Source of the DNA: Anaerolineales bacterium
GTDB lineage: Bacteria > Chloroflexota > Anaerolineae > 4572-78 > J111
DNA: 64,000 bases
Assembly: GCA_015075185.1 (NCBI GenBank)
Contig: JABTUW010000001.1
Span: 1,984,001 to 2,048,000, forward strand
Direction of reading: 5' to 3'
Part shown: in pieces, positions 50,680 through 58,914 of the stretch
Layout: each line of letters opens with the position of its first letter
How positions within the stretch are numbered: position 1 is the stretch's first letter
Program-made: the position numbers and the translations under genes
The notes under the pieces: generated by a model
The model's input: only the letters and a program-made list of their open reading frames with translations
Database searches by the model: none
What the model was told of the DNA's origin: nothing

Positions 50680-50761
50680 CTGCTCAGAGGGTAGCATCCT
50701 GAGTAGGCCGGAGCGAAGCGGAGGCCATATCGAAGGATGCGTTCTGGGACGGTCTGAGCAG
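50680..50761. repeat. nested palindromic repeat, family D copy 2
   Basis: CTGCTCAGA (50680-50688) with TCTGAGCAG (50753-50761), inner GCATCCT (50694-50700) with AGGATGC (50734-50740), and a centre with GGCC on both sides of GAGCGAAGCGGA. CCTGAGTAGG and TATCGAAGG are shared with 32749-32798. Confidence 0.6.
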
Positions 50762-50782
50762 CTACTAGTAGGGAACCCATCA

Positions 50783-51022
50783 ATGCCTCGCATCACCAAG
50801 TATCCCACCCTTGACGGTCGTTTCTATCTCCACCACTGCCAGAAACCCGGCCCCAAACCATTACCCAAAGAACTAAAGCGGCGGTGCGTGGACATTACTC
50901 TCGATCCCTTGGCCATTAGGGTAGGCACGGAAAAGGCAGAAGCAGAGGGTTTGAGTTTTTCCCGGTATGTAGAGAAGCTGATTTATGATGATTGTATACA
51001 CATACAATCAGTCTACAAATAG
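50783..51022 (+). CDS. Small ribbon-helix-helix-like protein
   Basis: 79 residues from the ATG at 50783; the same frame is open further upstream into ychF, but the coding-like part begins here. A basic Pro-rich start (PGPKPLPKELKRR) precedes CVDITLDPLAIRVGTEKAEA and EGLSFSRYVEKLIYDD. The pattern is strand then two helices, as in small RHH DNA-binding proteins and antitoxins. No toxin partner is adjacent. Base composition is similar to the A/T-richer region that follows. Confidence 0.6.
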   Translation: MPRITKYPTLDGRFYLHHCQKPGPKPLPKELKRRCVDITLDPLAIRVGTEKAEAEGLSFSRYVEKLIYDDCIHIQSVYK

Positions 51023-51086
51023 TTAGGGCGCACGCTATAAACCAACTGAACCTCAATTCAAAAAAGAGTAGGGGTATCAAGAATTA

Positions 51087-51464
51087 GTGCCTAAAATTTT
51101 AATTTTGTCCGACGATCCAGATAACCTTAAACTGTACAAACTTATCATTGAACAAGAAGGATATGATTGTGTAACGGCCACAACACCTCAAGACACCCTT
51201 TTTTATCTGCGAACTTCTGAGATTAACGTGTTGTATATGGTTGGGCTTTATTCGTTTAGCAATTTTGATGGTTTAGAATTTTATCAGCAACTAAAATCGG
51301 ACCCCCAGTTATGCAAAATCCCAGTCATTATCTACACTTCACGAATTTTTTCAGATCTGAAACCAAATCCGGCTGATTATGGTGATACACTATTTGTAAT
51401 GCCACTTGTTATAAGGAATTTAAGAGAGAAATTAAAAGAGCTAACAGGTACAGGGAAAGGGTAA
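51087..51464 (+). CDS. Degenerate receiver-like protein
   Basis: 125 residues from a GTG (MPKILILSDDPDNLKLYKLI). The CheY fold is suggested by the acidic pair (SDD), the pattern YKLIIEQEGYDCVTATTPQD and KIPVIIYTSRIF. The phospho-acceptor region reads INVLYMVGLYSF, with Val where Asp is expected, and the usual Lys-Pro near the end reads MP. It is probably a pseudo-receiver that cannot be phosphorylated. It is A/T-rich compared with most genes here, which may indicate a different origin. Confidence 0.7.
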   Translation: MPKILILSDDPDNLKLYKLIIEQEGYDCVTATTPQDTLFYLRTSEINVLYMVGLYSFSNFDGLEFYQQLKSDPQLCKIPVIIYTSRIFSDLKPNPADYGDTLFVMPLVIRNLREKLKELTGTGKG

Positions 51465-51993
51465 GATAGGCTGATTAGTAAATTGCAGAGATGTTGATAA
51501 AAGAATTGATTTGTTGAATTTTGATTGGAGTACTGAAGATTGTTACTTAGCTGTTATCCAAACTGCGCCCTAACCACCGCTTGCACGCCGACCTGCTACC
51601 AGTCGGGTTTGCCACCTGACTTTCCTGCAAAGTCATCTTAAATTGTCCCTCAACTTCCCCACCCGCAGGCGCCTGAAACGGAAGGCGTTGGGTTGCCAAA
51701 AACAAAAAACTCCGCTCTTCACCAGGCAATATCAACTTCTATCGACTCTGGACATAATTTACGAAAAATGTTCCGTACCATTTGCATCTGTAACACGGTT
51801 TTACCCGCTTCATTACGATAAACCTCCAAAATAATGCCGTACCAGGAACGCATTTTGATAATGTTACCCACTTTGGGTAAAATAATTTTAACTCGATTCT
51901 GAATAAAGAAGGTTGAGAGAAGGACGAATTGAGGCGTTTTGACAAGGTGAGACTGTTCTTGATTAGCTTGCTAATATTCAAGAGGAGGTAGGA
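51465..51993. other. A/T-rich gap with gene remnants
   Basis: No complete gene is supportable in these 529 bases. Two minus-strand frames look protein-like but short: one ending at 51719 (listed separately) and one at 51735-51547 with RSFLFLATQRLPFQAPAGGE. They lie in different frames. The last 13 bases hold the strong ribosome site AGAGGAGGT of the next gene. Confidence 0.45.
51719..51871 (-). pseudogene. short conserved-looking open frame, possible gene remnant
   Basis: From a GTG at 51871 the complement encodes 50 residues: VGNIIKMRSWYGIILEVYRN, then GKTVLQMQMVRNIFRKLCPE, SIEVDIAW, stop. The composition is that of a folded small domain (alternating strands). The frame stays open upstream without a normal start to about 51975, with ILPKVGNIIK and FFIQNRVK before it. 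No ribosome site is visible. Likely the end of a decayed gene. Confidence 0.35.
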
Positions 51994-53748
51994 TTGGCTC
52001 TGGGTATTGAAAAGAGCAAACAAAGTTTAAGCCTGCTTTGGCCCACTGGAGAGCAAGCGCGATCTGACCGGCGGCTTTCAAACGAGGCAATCCGCGACCT
52101 CGCCCTGGAGACTCTTGTCGCAGGTATGTGCCCCTACAGCCCTCATCGGGACTCAATCAGAACGGTCTTGTATCAATTGTGCCAGGATTCGGCAGTACTC
52201 GCCTATCGACAGGCCATCCTGAATGACCTGCTCCACCGGCCGATCCTGACGGAAGCTTTAAAGTCGATGCTGCCGCTGCTCGACGAGCTGATGCTTTTCA
52301 CCCATCCTCACTTTGCCGGCGAAACTTCTCTTCACGAGGTTATCCAGCGGGCGGGCGAACTGCAACTACTGGTTGATTGCGTTCATCATCTGAGTGAGGC
52401 TTTTAAGGCCGTGGATGGGGATATAGATTCACCGGGACTACGGGCGCTGCAAAGCTACATTGATCAATTCATCACCGACAAGGATTTTCAGCAGATCATC
52501 AAGGCCCTACCGGAGATACTTTCAGACTTACGGGCATGTACGAGCATCACCGTAGGGGTGAATCTTGACGAGCATCTACACCCGGAAGAGGCCGTGCTCC
52601 TTTCGGTAAATTCAGAGCGGTTCACAGAGAGCAGCCTGTTAGACCGCCTCCTGGGTAAAAGCGCGGCCGGTGGAAAAGGCATAGCCTCTTTACATTCGCT
52701 GCCGATGCTCACTGAAAGCAGCACCATGATCACCGGAGGTCTTCCCATCAGCGGGCCAACCCGGCAGGCCGAACCGATGATGGTTCCCCTCTTTCGGGAC
52801 CTATCCAGGGTGTTGGAGAAGACAACTAAGCTCATTGCCCGCGAGTTAAAACGCTATGTCCACCTGAACAGCCAAATCCTGAAAGATTTGCGCCCGGAGA
52901 TCGTTTTCTATGTGCAGGCAGTGGAGCTTGCGCGGAAGGTGGAGTCGTTGGGACTACCCCTCTGCCTGCCGGAGATAGCCCCCAGCGGAGAGCGGATTTG
53001 TGAGATTGAGGATAATTACAACGTCCAATTGGCTCTCCACTTGAGCAACCAAAAGCCGGGAAAAAACCTGGCCGGACAGGTGGTAACCAATAAGGTAATT
53101 CTGGGATCGCATGGCCGAATTGTGATCCTGACAGGCCCTAACCAGGGAGGCAAAACAACCTACATGCAGGCTGTAGGCCAGGCCCAGGTGATGGCGCAGG
53201 CCGGCCTTTTTGTTCCAGGGCGGTGCGCTCGCATCAGCCCTGTCGAGGGGATTTACACTCACTACCCGGTAGAGGAGCGGTTGGAGTTGGGCACAGGGCG
53301 CTTTGGCGATGAAGCCCGCCGCATTCGGGCCATCTTTGAACAGGTCACTCGTTATAGCCTGGTGCTCTTGAATGAATCGCTTTCTACTACCAACATGGGG
53401 GAGAGCCTCTACCTGGCGCAGGACATTGTTCGAGCGTTACGCCAAATCGGCTTGCGAGCCATCTTTACCACCCACCTGCACGAACTGGCGGCCACCGTTC
53501 AGGACTTAAACATGAACACAACCGGGGACAGCCAGGTAGTAAGTATGGTAGCTTCTTACGAGGAAGGACAGGAGGAGCAAACGGATGTCGCCGCCGGGGA
53601 CGGCCCCTATAGCTACCGAATAGTTTTAAGCCCCCCTTTGGGGCGGAGCTACGCGGATCGAATCGCTGCGCGCTATGGAATTAGCCTGGAGCAGTTGGTA
53701 GCTTTGCTACACCAACGTAAAGTCCTGGACGAGAAGACAGAACTTTAG
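51994..53748 (+). CDS. MutS-related ATPase without mismatch-recognition domain
   Basis: 584 residues from a TTG preceded by AGAGGAGGT at ideal spacing. The N-terminal 370 residues are helical like the MutS core/lever region (LALETLVAGMCPYSPHRDSI at the start). The ATPase part has Walker A LTGPNQGGKTTYMQAVGQAQ (about 379-398), the MutS-type GRFGDEARRIRAIFEQVT and IFTTHLHELAATVQ. The Walker B segment reads LVLLNESLSTTN, with Asn-Glu instead of Asp-Glu. There is no domain I with the mismatch-binding Phe-x-Glu and no C-terminal Smr nuclease. It is probably a MutS-like branch acting on DNA structures other than mismatches. Confidence 0.88.
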   Translation: MALGIEKSKQSLSLLWPTGEQARSDRRLSNEAIRDLALETLVAGMCPYSPHRDSIRTVLYQLCQDSAVLAYRQAILNDLLHRPILTEALKSMLPLLDELMLFTHPHFAGETSLHEVIQRAGELQLLVDCVHHLSEAFKAVDGDIDSPGLRALQSYIDQFITDKDFQQIIKALPEILSDLRACTSITVGVNLDEHLHPEEAVLLSVNSERFTESSLLDRLLGKSAAGGKGIASLHSLPMLTESSTMITGGLPISGPTRQAEPMMVPLFRDLSRVLEKTTKLIARELKRYVHLNSQILKDLRPEIVFYVQAVELARKVESLGLPLCLPEIAPSGERICEIEDNYNVQLALHLSNQKPGKNLAGQVVTNKVILGSHGRIVILTGPNQGGKTTYMQAVGQAQVMAQAGLFVPGRCARISPVEGIYTHYPVEERLELGTGRFGDEARRIRAIFEQVTRYSLVLLNESLSTTNMGESLYLAQDIVRALRQIGLRAIFTTHLHELAATVQDLNMNTTGDSQVVSMVASYEEGQEEQTDVAAGDGPYSYRIVLSPPLGRSYADRIAARYGISLEQLVALLHQRKVLDEKTEL

Positions 53749-54057
53749 CTTGAATTACCGTATCATTTCAAGGCTTGAAGATCAATTCATAATTGGGCCA
53801 GAGTTATCTTGTTCCCCAAAAGGCAACCCACCGATGTAGTACAGTGTCAAGCACCCGAACCTTAAAATTGTAAAATTGGTGGTATCTTCGCAAACCCGCA
53901 ATCGGCTGATGCGCGGCGTTGGGCGGGAAAAATCTTTTTCCAAACATATCCTTCCCTTTGCCAATCTCCCCGACAGAGATAATAATGATACTAAATATAG
54001 TATCTTGGTCATTCACTGAGCCAAACAGAGTGGGACCCTAACCGGGCTGTTTACCAG
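53749..54057. other. gap between the MutS-like gene and lon, no supportable gene
   Basis: Two overlapping minus-strand frames (53782-54012 and 53804-54016) are open, but neither has a ribosome site or a recognisable family. A palindrome GATACTA-AATA-TAGTATC lies at 53987-54004 and a small hairpin AAACAG/CTGTTT at 54023-54052. Confidence 0.4.
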
Positions 54058-54097
54058 ACCCTCGGAGGAGGCGTTGGGCATCCTGCGAGGGTTTTTT
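54058..54097 (+). terminator. intrinsic terminator upstream of lon
   Basis: ACCCTCG (54058-54064) with CGAGGGT (54086-54092), an inner AGGA/TCCT, then TTTTTT. It is over 300 bases after the MutS-like stop, so it may end a small untranslated RNA or a long 3' end. Confidence 0.8.
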
Positions 54098-54142
54098 ATA
54101 ATAAGGCTTATAAAAATTCTAACGCTAATCTAACAGTAACCG

Positions 54143-54150
54143 TGTATACT
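54143..54150 (+). promoter_or_regulatory. candidate extended -10 promoter of lon
   Basis: TG at 54143-54144 directly before TATACT (54145-54150). The -35 region is weak. It lies after the terminator and about 90 bases before the lon ATG. Confidence 0.45.
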
Positions 54151-54198
54151 GCCTCAGTAAGTAAGGAAAACAGCGTGGAATACGTCTAGAACACAAGT

Positions 54199-54220
54199 TA
54201 GTCGAAAAATCACGCGACTA
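54199..54220. promoter_or_regulatory. inverted repeat in the lon leader
   Basis: TAGTCG (54199-54204) and CGACTA (54215-54220) with a ten-base spacer, directly before the GAGGAG ribosome site. The layout recalls heat-shock operators but the sequence is not CIRCE. Operator or leader hairpin, undecided. Confidence 0.35.
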
Positions 54221-54238
54221 CTAGATGAGGAGATATAC

Positions 54239-56743
54239 ATGTTTAGCTCTTTTGACGATTCGGTCATCCGAACGGATGGAGAAGACAACTTCCCCACCGA
54301 GCTGCCCATTTTGCCTTTGCGCGGCACTGTCGCCTATCCTTTCATTATCATGCCGCTGAGCATTGGCGTTCCCCGCTCGGTCAGCCTGATTCGAGCGGCA
54401 ATCAAAGACAACAGCCTGATTGGCATGATTGTCTCTAAAGAACCAGAAATTGAAGAACCCGGCCCCGAACAGTTGCACGAAGTCGGCGTTGTTGGCCGCA
54501 TTCACCGCGTGGTGCGCGGCGAGAACGACTCTCTGCAGGTGATTATTCAGGGCATCGAGCGTTTCAAAGTTGAAAGCTGGACCCAAACCGAACCCTTCCT
54601 GATGGCCAAAATCAGCATGGCCCCCGATGTCGTCGAGGAAGATAAGGCCGCCGAAATCGAGGCCCTCAAACGGCGCATCCTGGAACTTTCCCGCGCCATC
54701 GTCGAGCACATGCCGCAAGTCCCCAATGAGGTCAGCCAGTTCCTCGATCAGATTGACAACCCACGCACCATCGTTTACACCATTGCCTCCAACATGCGTA
54801 TGGATTTGGAAGACCGGCTGGCGCTGCTGCTGGAAGACACCCTGCGGGAGAAGATGGCCCACCTGGTGCGGCTGATGACCCACGAGTTGGAGGTGCTGGA
54901 AATCGGCCAGCAGATCCGCTCGGAAACGCAGGAAGAACTGGATAAAACGCAGCGCGAGTATTATCTGCGCCAGCAGCTAAAAGCCATCCAGAAAGAACTG
55001 GGTGAAGGCGACGACGAAGCAGCCACCGCCGAATATCGCGAAAAGATAGAAGCAGCCGGCATGCCCGAAGAAGCCAAAAAGGAAGCTCTGCGCGAGCTGA
55101 GCCGCCTGGAGAAGCTGCAGCCGCAGTCCGCCGAGTTTGGCGTCATCCAGACCTATCTCGATTGGATGGTCAGTTTGCCCTGGAGCAAGCTGAGCGAGGA
55201 TAATCTCGACATCAAACACGCCCGCCAGGTGCTCGATACCGACCACTACGACATCAAGGATGTCAAAGAACGCATCCTGGAATACCTGGCCGTGCGCAAA
55301 CTACGCCTGGAACGCCAGCTTGATAATGAGCCGGTTGAAAGCGGGCGCGAGCAGGATCGGGCCGGTGGTTCTATCCTCTTATTTGTGGGACCGCCCGGCG
55401 TGGGCAAAACCAGCCTGGGCCGCAGCATCGCCCGCGCCTTGGGCCGTGAGTTTACCCGCATGAGCTTGGGTGGCGTGCGCGACGAGGCTGAAATTCGCGG
55501 CCACCGCCGCACTTACATCGGGGCGCTGCCGGGCCGGGTGATTCAATCACTCAAACGCGTCGGCACCCGCAACCCGGTCTTTATGCTTGACGAGGTAGAC
55601 AAGATTGGTTCCGACTGGCGAGGCGACCCCAGCAGCGCGCTGCTGGAAGTGTTGGACCCGCAGCAGAACTTTGCCTTCCGCGACCACTACCTGGATGTTG
55701 ACTTTGACTTGAGCCAGGTCATGTTCATCGCTACGGCCAATACGCTGGATACCATTCCTGCGCCGCTGCGCGACCGGATGGAAATTATTCAGCTTGACGG
55801 TTATACCGAGTACGAGAAGCTGGAAATCGCCAAAGGTTACCTGGTGCCGCGCCAGATCAAGGCTAATGGCCTGCGCGAAGATGAAATTCAGTTTGAGGAT
55901 CAGGCGCTGCGGCAGATCATCCGTGACTACACCCGCGAGTCCGGAGTACGTAACCTGGAGCGCGAGATTGGCCGGGTGGCCCGTAAAGTCGCGACCAGAA
56001 TAGCGGCCGGTGAGCTGGCTGTCTCTGATGGCAACGGTAATGGCGCGATCCAGGCAATCACGATTGGCCTCGCTCAAGTGAGGGAATATCTGGGCAAACC
56101 CAGGTTCCACTTTGAAGCAGCCCTGCGCACCGAAAAAGCCGGGGTAGCAACGGGCCTGGCGGTGACGGCTGTCGGCGGCGACGTCCTCTTTATTGAGGCC
56201 GCCCGGATGCCCGGCAAAGACCGCCTGACCTTGACCGGCCAGTTGGGCGATGTGATGAAAGAGAGCGCCCAAATTGCGCTCAGCTACGTCCGCGCGCATG
56301 CCAAGGAGTTCGGCATTGACTCGGCCACCTTCAACGATGCCGACATCCACCTGCACGTCCCGGCCGGAGCCGTGCCCAAGGATGGCCCCTCCGCCGGAGT
56401 GACGATGGTCACGGCGCTGGTGTCGCTGCTGACGAGCCGGCCGGTGCGGGCGGAAGTCGGTATGACCGGCGAGGTCAGTCTGCAAGGGCAAGTCCTGCCG
56501 ATTGGCGGCCTCAAGCAGAAGATTCTGGCCGCTCACCGGGCCGGCTTGACCACGGTCATCTTCCCGCAGCGGAACGAGGCCGACCTGGACGACGTGCCGG
56601 AAGATGTGCGCGATGAGATGACTTTCTATATGGCTGAAACCATTGAGGAGGTTCTGACCCACGCCCTGAGCTCAGCCATCCCTTTCGGTGATGCTTTGCC
56701 GGGGGTCACTGAACCGAGATCGGTGGAAGTTGTCTTGAATTAA
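54239..56743 (+). CDS. lon: ATP-dependent protease Lon
   Basis: 834 residues. The N-terminal LON substrate domain starts LPILPLRGTVAYPFIIMPLS. The AAA+ domain has Walker A FVGPPGVGKTSLGRSIARAL (near residue 385) and Walker B PVFMLDEVDKIG. The protease domain has the catalytic dyad: serine in PKDGPSAGVTMV (S718) and lysine in GGLKQKILAAHRAG (K761), with the same 43-residue spacing as in E. coli Lon. It degrades damaged and regulatory proteins in the cytoplasm. The ribosome site GAGGAG is nine bases before the ATG. The hairpin at 54199 may regulate it. Confidence 0.98.
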   Translation: MFSSFDDSVIRTDGEDNFPTELPILPLRGTVAYPFIIMPLSIGVPRSVSLIRAAIKDNSLIGMIVSKEPEIEEPGPEQLHEVGVVGRIHRVVRGENDSLQVIIQGIERFKVESWTQTEPFLMAKISMAPDVVEEDKAAEIEALKRRILELSRAIVEHMPQVPNEVSQFLDQIDNPRTIVYTIASNMRMDLEDRLALLLEDTLREKMAHLVRLMTHELEVLEIGQQIRSETQEELDKTQREYYLRQQLKAIQKELGEGDDEAATAEYREKIEAAGMPEEAKKEALRELSRLEKLQPQSAEFGVIQTYLDWMVSLPWSKLSEDNLDIKHARQVLDTDHYDIKDVKERILEYLAVRKLRLERQLDNEPVESGREQDRAGGSILLFVGPPGVGKTSLGRSIARALGREFTRMSLGGVRDEAEIRGHRRTYIGALPGRVIQSLKRVGTRNPVFMLDEVDKIGSDWRGDPSSALLEVLDPQQNFAFRDHYLDVDFDLSQVMFIATANTLDTIPAPLRDRMEIIQLDGYTEYEKLEIAKGYLVPRQIKANGLREDEIQFEDQALRQIIRDYTRESGVRNLEREIGRVARKVATRIAAGELAVSDGNGNGAIQAITIGLAQVREYLGKPRFHFEAALRTEKAGVATGLAVTAVGGDVLFIEAARMPGKDRLTLTGQLGDVMKESAQIALSYVRAHAKEFGIDSATFNDADIHLHVPAGAVPKDGPSAGVTMVTALVSLLTSRPVRAEVGMTGEVSLQGQVLPIGGLKQKILAAHRAGLTTVIFPQRNEADLDDVPEDVRDEMTFYMAETIEEVLTHALSSAIPFGDALPGVTEPRSVEVVLN

Positions 56744-56752
56744 ATTGACCGG

Positions 56753-56778
56753 GTAGGACAGGCTTTAGCCTGTCCTAC
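56753..56778. repeat. palindrome GTAGGACAGGC-TTTA-GCCTGTCCTAC
   Basis: A perfect 11-bp stem with a TTTA loop ten bases after lon. It resembles the TAGGACAAGCTGTTAG element at 61653. Together with the next hairpin it ends lon transcription. Confidence 0.65.
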
Positions 56779-56784
56779 CTTGTA

Positions 56785-56815
56785 AGGGCCGCTCAATTTG
56801 AGCGGCCTTTTCTTT
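56785..56815 (+). terminator. intrinsic terminator of lon
   Basis: GGCCGCTCAA and TTGAGCGGCC pair around a single T, followed by TTTTCTTT. Confidence 0.9.
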
Positions 56816-56857
56816 ATTTATAACCTGCTAAGAAACTTCCTGTTTCTCGTCGTATGA

Positions 56858-56890
56858 AGACCCTAAAGGTCTTTGAGACCTTTAGGGTCT
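56858..56890. repeat. palindromic repeat, family B copy 2
   Basis: AGACCCTAAAGGTCT, loop TTG, AGACCTTTAGGGTCT. The arms are identical to those at 31852-31884; only the loop differs. Confidence 0.75.
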
Positions 56891-57026
56891 GGATAGCTGA
56901 GTTCGATGTTTTGCGTAACATGGACAGGATTTACAGAATTAACAAGATTTTTGAACTTTTCTATCCTGTAAATCTTGTCGCAGGTCCTGTCAAGAAAATA
57001 AAAACTCCGGACTGAGGTTTATAGGT

Positions 57027-57914
57027 TCAGGGGGTTGGTATGACATACTCGGCCACGGCGGCTGCAAATAACTCCGGCTGCTCGTCGAAGGGGAGATGGC
57101 CGGACTGCGGGATGACCGCCAGTTTAGCGTGCGGTGCGTAGCGGGCCAGCAGTTCTGCCTGCCGGGGCGGGACCACCCGATCCCGGTCGCCGGTGATGAC
57201 CAGGAGAGGCGTCTGCAAGCGGGACAGGTGTGGGCGCAGGTCGGCCTGACGGACCACTTTGAAGTTGCCGTAAAGCGTGGCCAGCGGGCAGCGGGCAAAA
57301 TCGGCCTGGGCCTGTTTGAAGCTGTCGGTCAAAAGCATGCTGGGCTGGGCGTACCAATTCAGGCCGACGGGCGCGGCCAGCCAGAGATGAGCATTGTAGA
57401 TTTGGAGCAGCCGCTCGGCCAGCGGTTGGTGAACGAATTTTTCCAGCCCTAACCACGGGTCCAAATAGGCCAGAAAACTGCCTTCGACCACCGGAGCGAT
57501 CAAAATCATGGAGGCGACCAGTTCAGGCCGGGTTAAGGCCAGGTTCAAACTGAGCAGCCCGCCCATCGAATGGCCGACCAGCACAATATCTTTCAATCCA
57601 AAGTAACGGCAAAAGTCCTCAAGTAAGGCAGTGTAATTTTCCAGGGTGAACCATTCGAGCGGCGGCTTGTCGGCTGCCCCGTGACCGGGCAGGTCGAGCG
57701 TATAGCGGCAGTAGTTACCCGAATTGAGCAGGTTTACTCTAACCCACAAATCTTGAGACGAAGCATGGCCATGCACCAACACCACCGGCCGGCCACGGCC
57801 GGTGATAGTATAGTTAACGGCCAGGCCATTAAGGGTGATAAACCCCGTTGATTTGGCTATTTCCAACCTTCCAGTCCTCCAGTCTTCCATTGTACTCAGA
57901 TTGACCGAAAGCAT
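57027..57914 (-). CDS. Alpha/beta hydrolase
   Basis: About 295 residues from the ATG at 57914; no ribosome site decides between this and an ATG at 57890. The fold is complete: PVVLVHGHASSQDLWVRVNL, YTLDLPGHGAADKPP, the nucleophile elbow IVLVGHSMGGLLSLNLAL (Ser present), LVITGDRDRVVPP with the acid, and IPQSGHLPFDEQPELF with the histidine. Substrate unknown. The N-terminal 20 residues include MEDWRTGRLEIAK, encoded by a CCTTCCAG repeat, so they may not belong to the original protein. Confidence 0.9.
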   Translation of the reverse strand: MLSVNLSTMEDWRTGRLEIAKSTGFITLNGLAVNYTITGRGRPVVLVHGHASSQDLWVRVNLLNSGNYCRYTLDLPGHGAADKPPLEWFTLENYTALLEDFCRYFGLKDIVLVGHSMGGLLSLNLALTRPELVASMILIAPVVEGSFLAYLDPWLGLEKFVHQPLAERLLQIYNAHLWLAAPVGLNWYAQPSMLLTDSFKQAQADFARCPLATLYGNFKVVRQADLRPHLSRLQTPLLVITGDRDRVVPPRQAELLARYAPHAKLAVIPQSGHLPFDEQPELFAAAVAEYVIPTP

Positions 57915-57989
57915 CAATTGAGGTACACTGACGTTGATCCAACGGCGGACGCATCTAGGTGTGTTCGTCGTTTTTTTAGATGGCTGTCA

Positions 57990-58019
57990 GGTGACTGACA
58001 CTTTGAAGTGCCAGTTACC
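57990..58019. repeat. palindromic repeat, family C copy 1
   Basis: GGTGACTGACACTT and AAGTGCCAGTTACC with a TG loop; one G-T pair and one mismatch. The arms match the perfect element at 60516-60558 (GGTGACTGGCACTT). It lies directly upstream of serB. Confidence 0.7.
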
Positions 58020-58051
58020 GTTTGAAGCTGAGTAGTGACATGGGCTGAGAC

Positions 58052-58879
58052 ATGGTCAAGCTCAAAGAAAAACCCTGGCGGGAGTGGCCCGGTTTTCAGT
58101 TTGTCTTTTTTGACTGCGACAGTACCCTGAGCAGTATTGAAGGCATTGATGAATTAGCCCGGCACAAGGGCAAATTTGATGAAGTGAAACGGTTGACCAA
58201 TGCGGCTATGGATGGCGAGGTTCATCTACAGAGCGTCTATGACCGCCGCCTGGAACTGCTCAGCCCAAATCGGGCCGAAATTCGGGAGCTAGAGCGCCAT
58301 TACCGCCAAACCCTGGTCCCCGACGCCGCCGAGGTGATTCGAGTGCTGCAAACGGCCGAGCGGGAAGTTTTTATTGTCAGCGGCGGACTGTTGGAAGCGG
58401 TCCAGCCCTTTGGCGAGTGGCTGGGCGTCCCGCCGCAGCATATCCGGGCCGTAGATGTCCGTTACAACAGTCTGTCCGGTCAGTGGTGGGATTACCAGCA
58501 GGACCGCTGGGGTCCGCGCCCCGACGTCGAATATCTCGACCCTGCCGACACGCCTCTGATCGAAACTCACGGCAAAATCCAGGTCATCCAGGAGCTGCAA
58601 GCCGGTCGTTCTGGGCGAGCCATGCTGGTCGGCGATGGCGTCAGCGACTTGCTTGCCTGTACCGCCGTTGATTTGATGGTGGGCTTTGGCGGCGTAGTCG
58701 TACGGGAGCGCGTCGCCGCCGAAGCGGATGTTTTTATCAAGAGTAACAGTCTGGCCCCGGTGCTGCCGCTGGTCCTGACCGAAGCGGAGCGAACCCGATT
58801 GGACAGTTCGGCTTTTGCTGCCGTCTTGAAAAAAGGCATTGGTCTGATTGAATCGGGCGAGGTCGTTTTTAACCTTTGA
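58052..58879 (+). CDS. serB: HAD-family phosphatase, phosphoserine phosphatase-like
   Basis: 275 residues. HAD motif I FVFFDCDSTLSSIEGIDELA carries the nucleophile Asp; motif II is VFIVSGGLLEAVQPF; motif IV is AMLVGDGVSDLLACTAVDLM with its Asp. The insertion and the EGIDELA string are typical of phosphoserine phosphatases, which release serine in the last step of the phosphorylated pathway. The serA gene follows after 35 bases, supporting this role. Residues 1-17 are an unusual basic/aromatic extension. Confidence 0.9.
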   Translation: MVKLKEKPWREWPGFQFVFFDCDSTLSSIEGIDELARHKGKFDEVKRLTNAAMDGEVHLQSVYDRRLELLSPNRAEIRELERHYRQTLVPDAAEVIRVLQTAEREVFIVSGGLLEAVQPFGEWLGVPPQHIRAVDVRYNSLSGQWWDYQQDRWGPRPDVEYLDPADTPLIETHGKIQVIQELQAGRSGRAMLVGDGVSDLLACTAVDLMVGFGGVVVRERVAAEADVFIKSNSLAPVLPLVLTEAERTRLDSSAFAAVLKKGIGLIESGEVVFNL

Positions 58880-58914
58880 CCCTATACCTCTAAAATCTAA
58901 TCAGGAGCAAATGA

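Noticed and set aside
50366..50782. Upstream extension of the small RHH-like gene into ychF
   Set aside because: That part only mirrors ychF in another frame; protein-like sequence starts at the ATG at 50783.
53782..54016. Two overlapping minus-strand frames as genes
   Set aside because: Neither has a ribosome site, a promoter or recognisable family features, and both cannot be coding.
54028..54097. T-box leader upstream of lon (GAGTGGGACCC resembles the T-box)
   Set aside because: The conserved TGGNACCGCG is not matched, and lon is not an aminoacylation or amino-acid gene.
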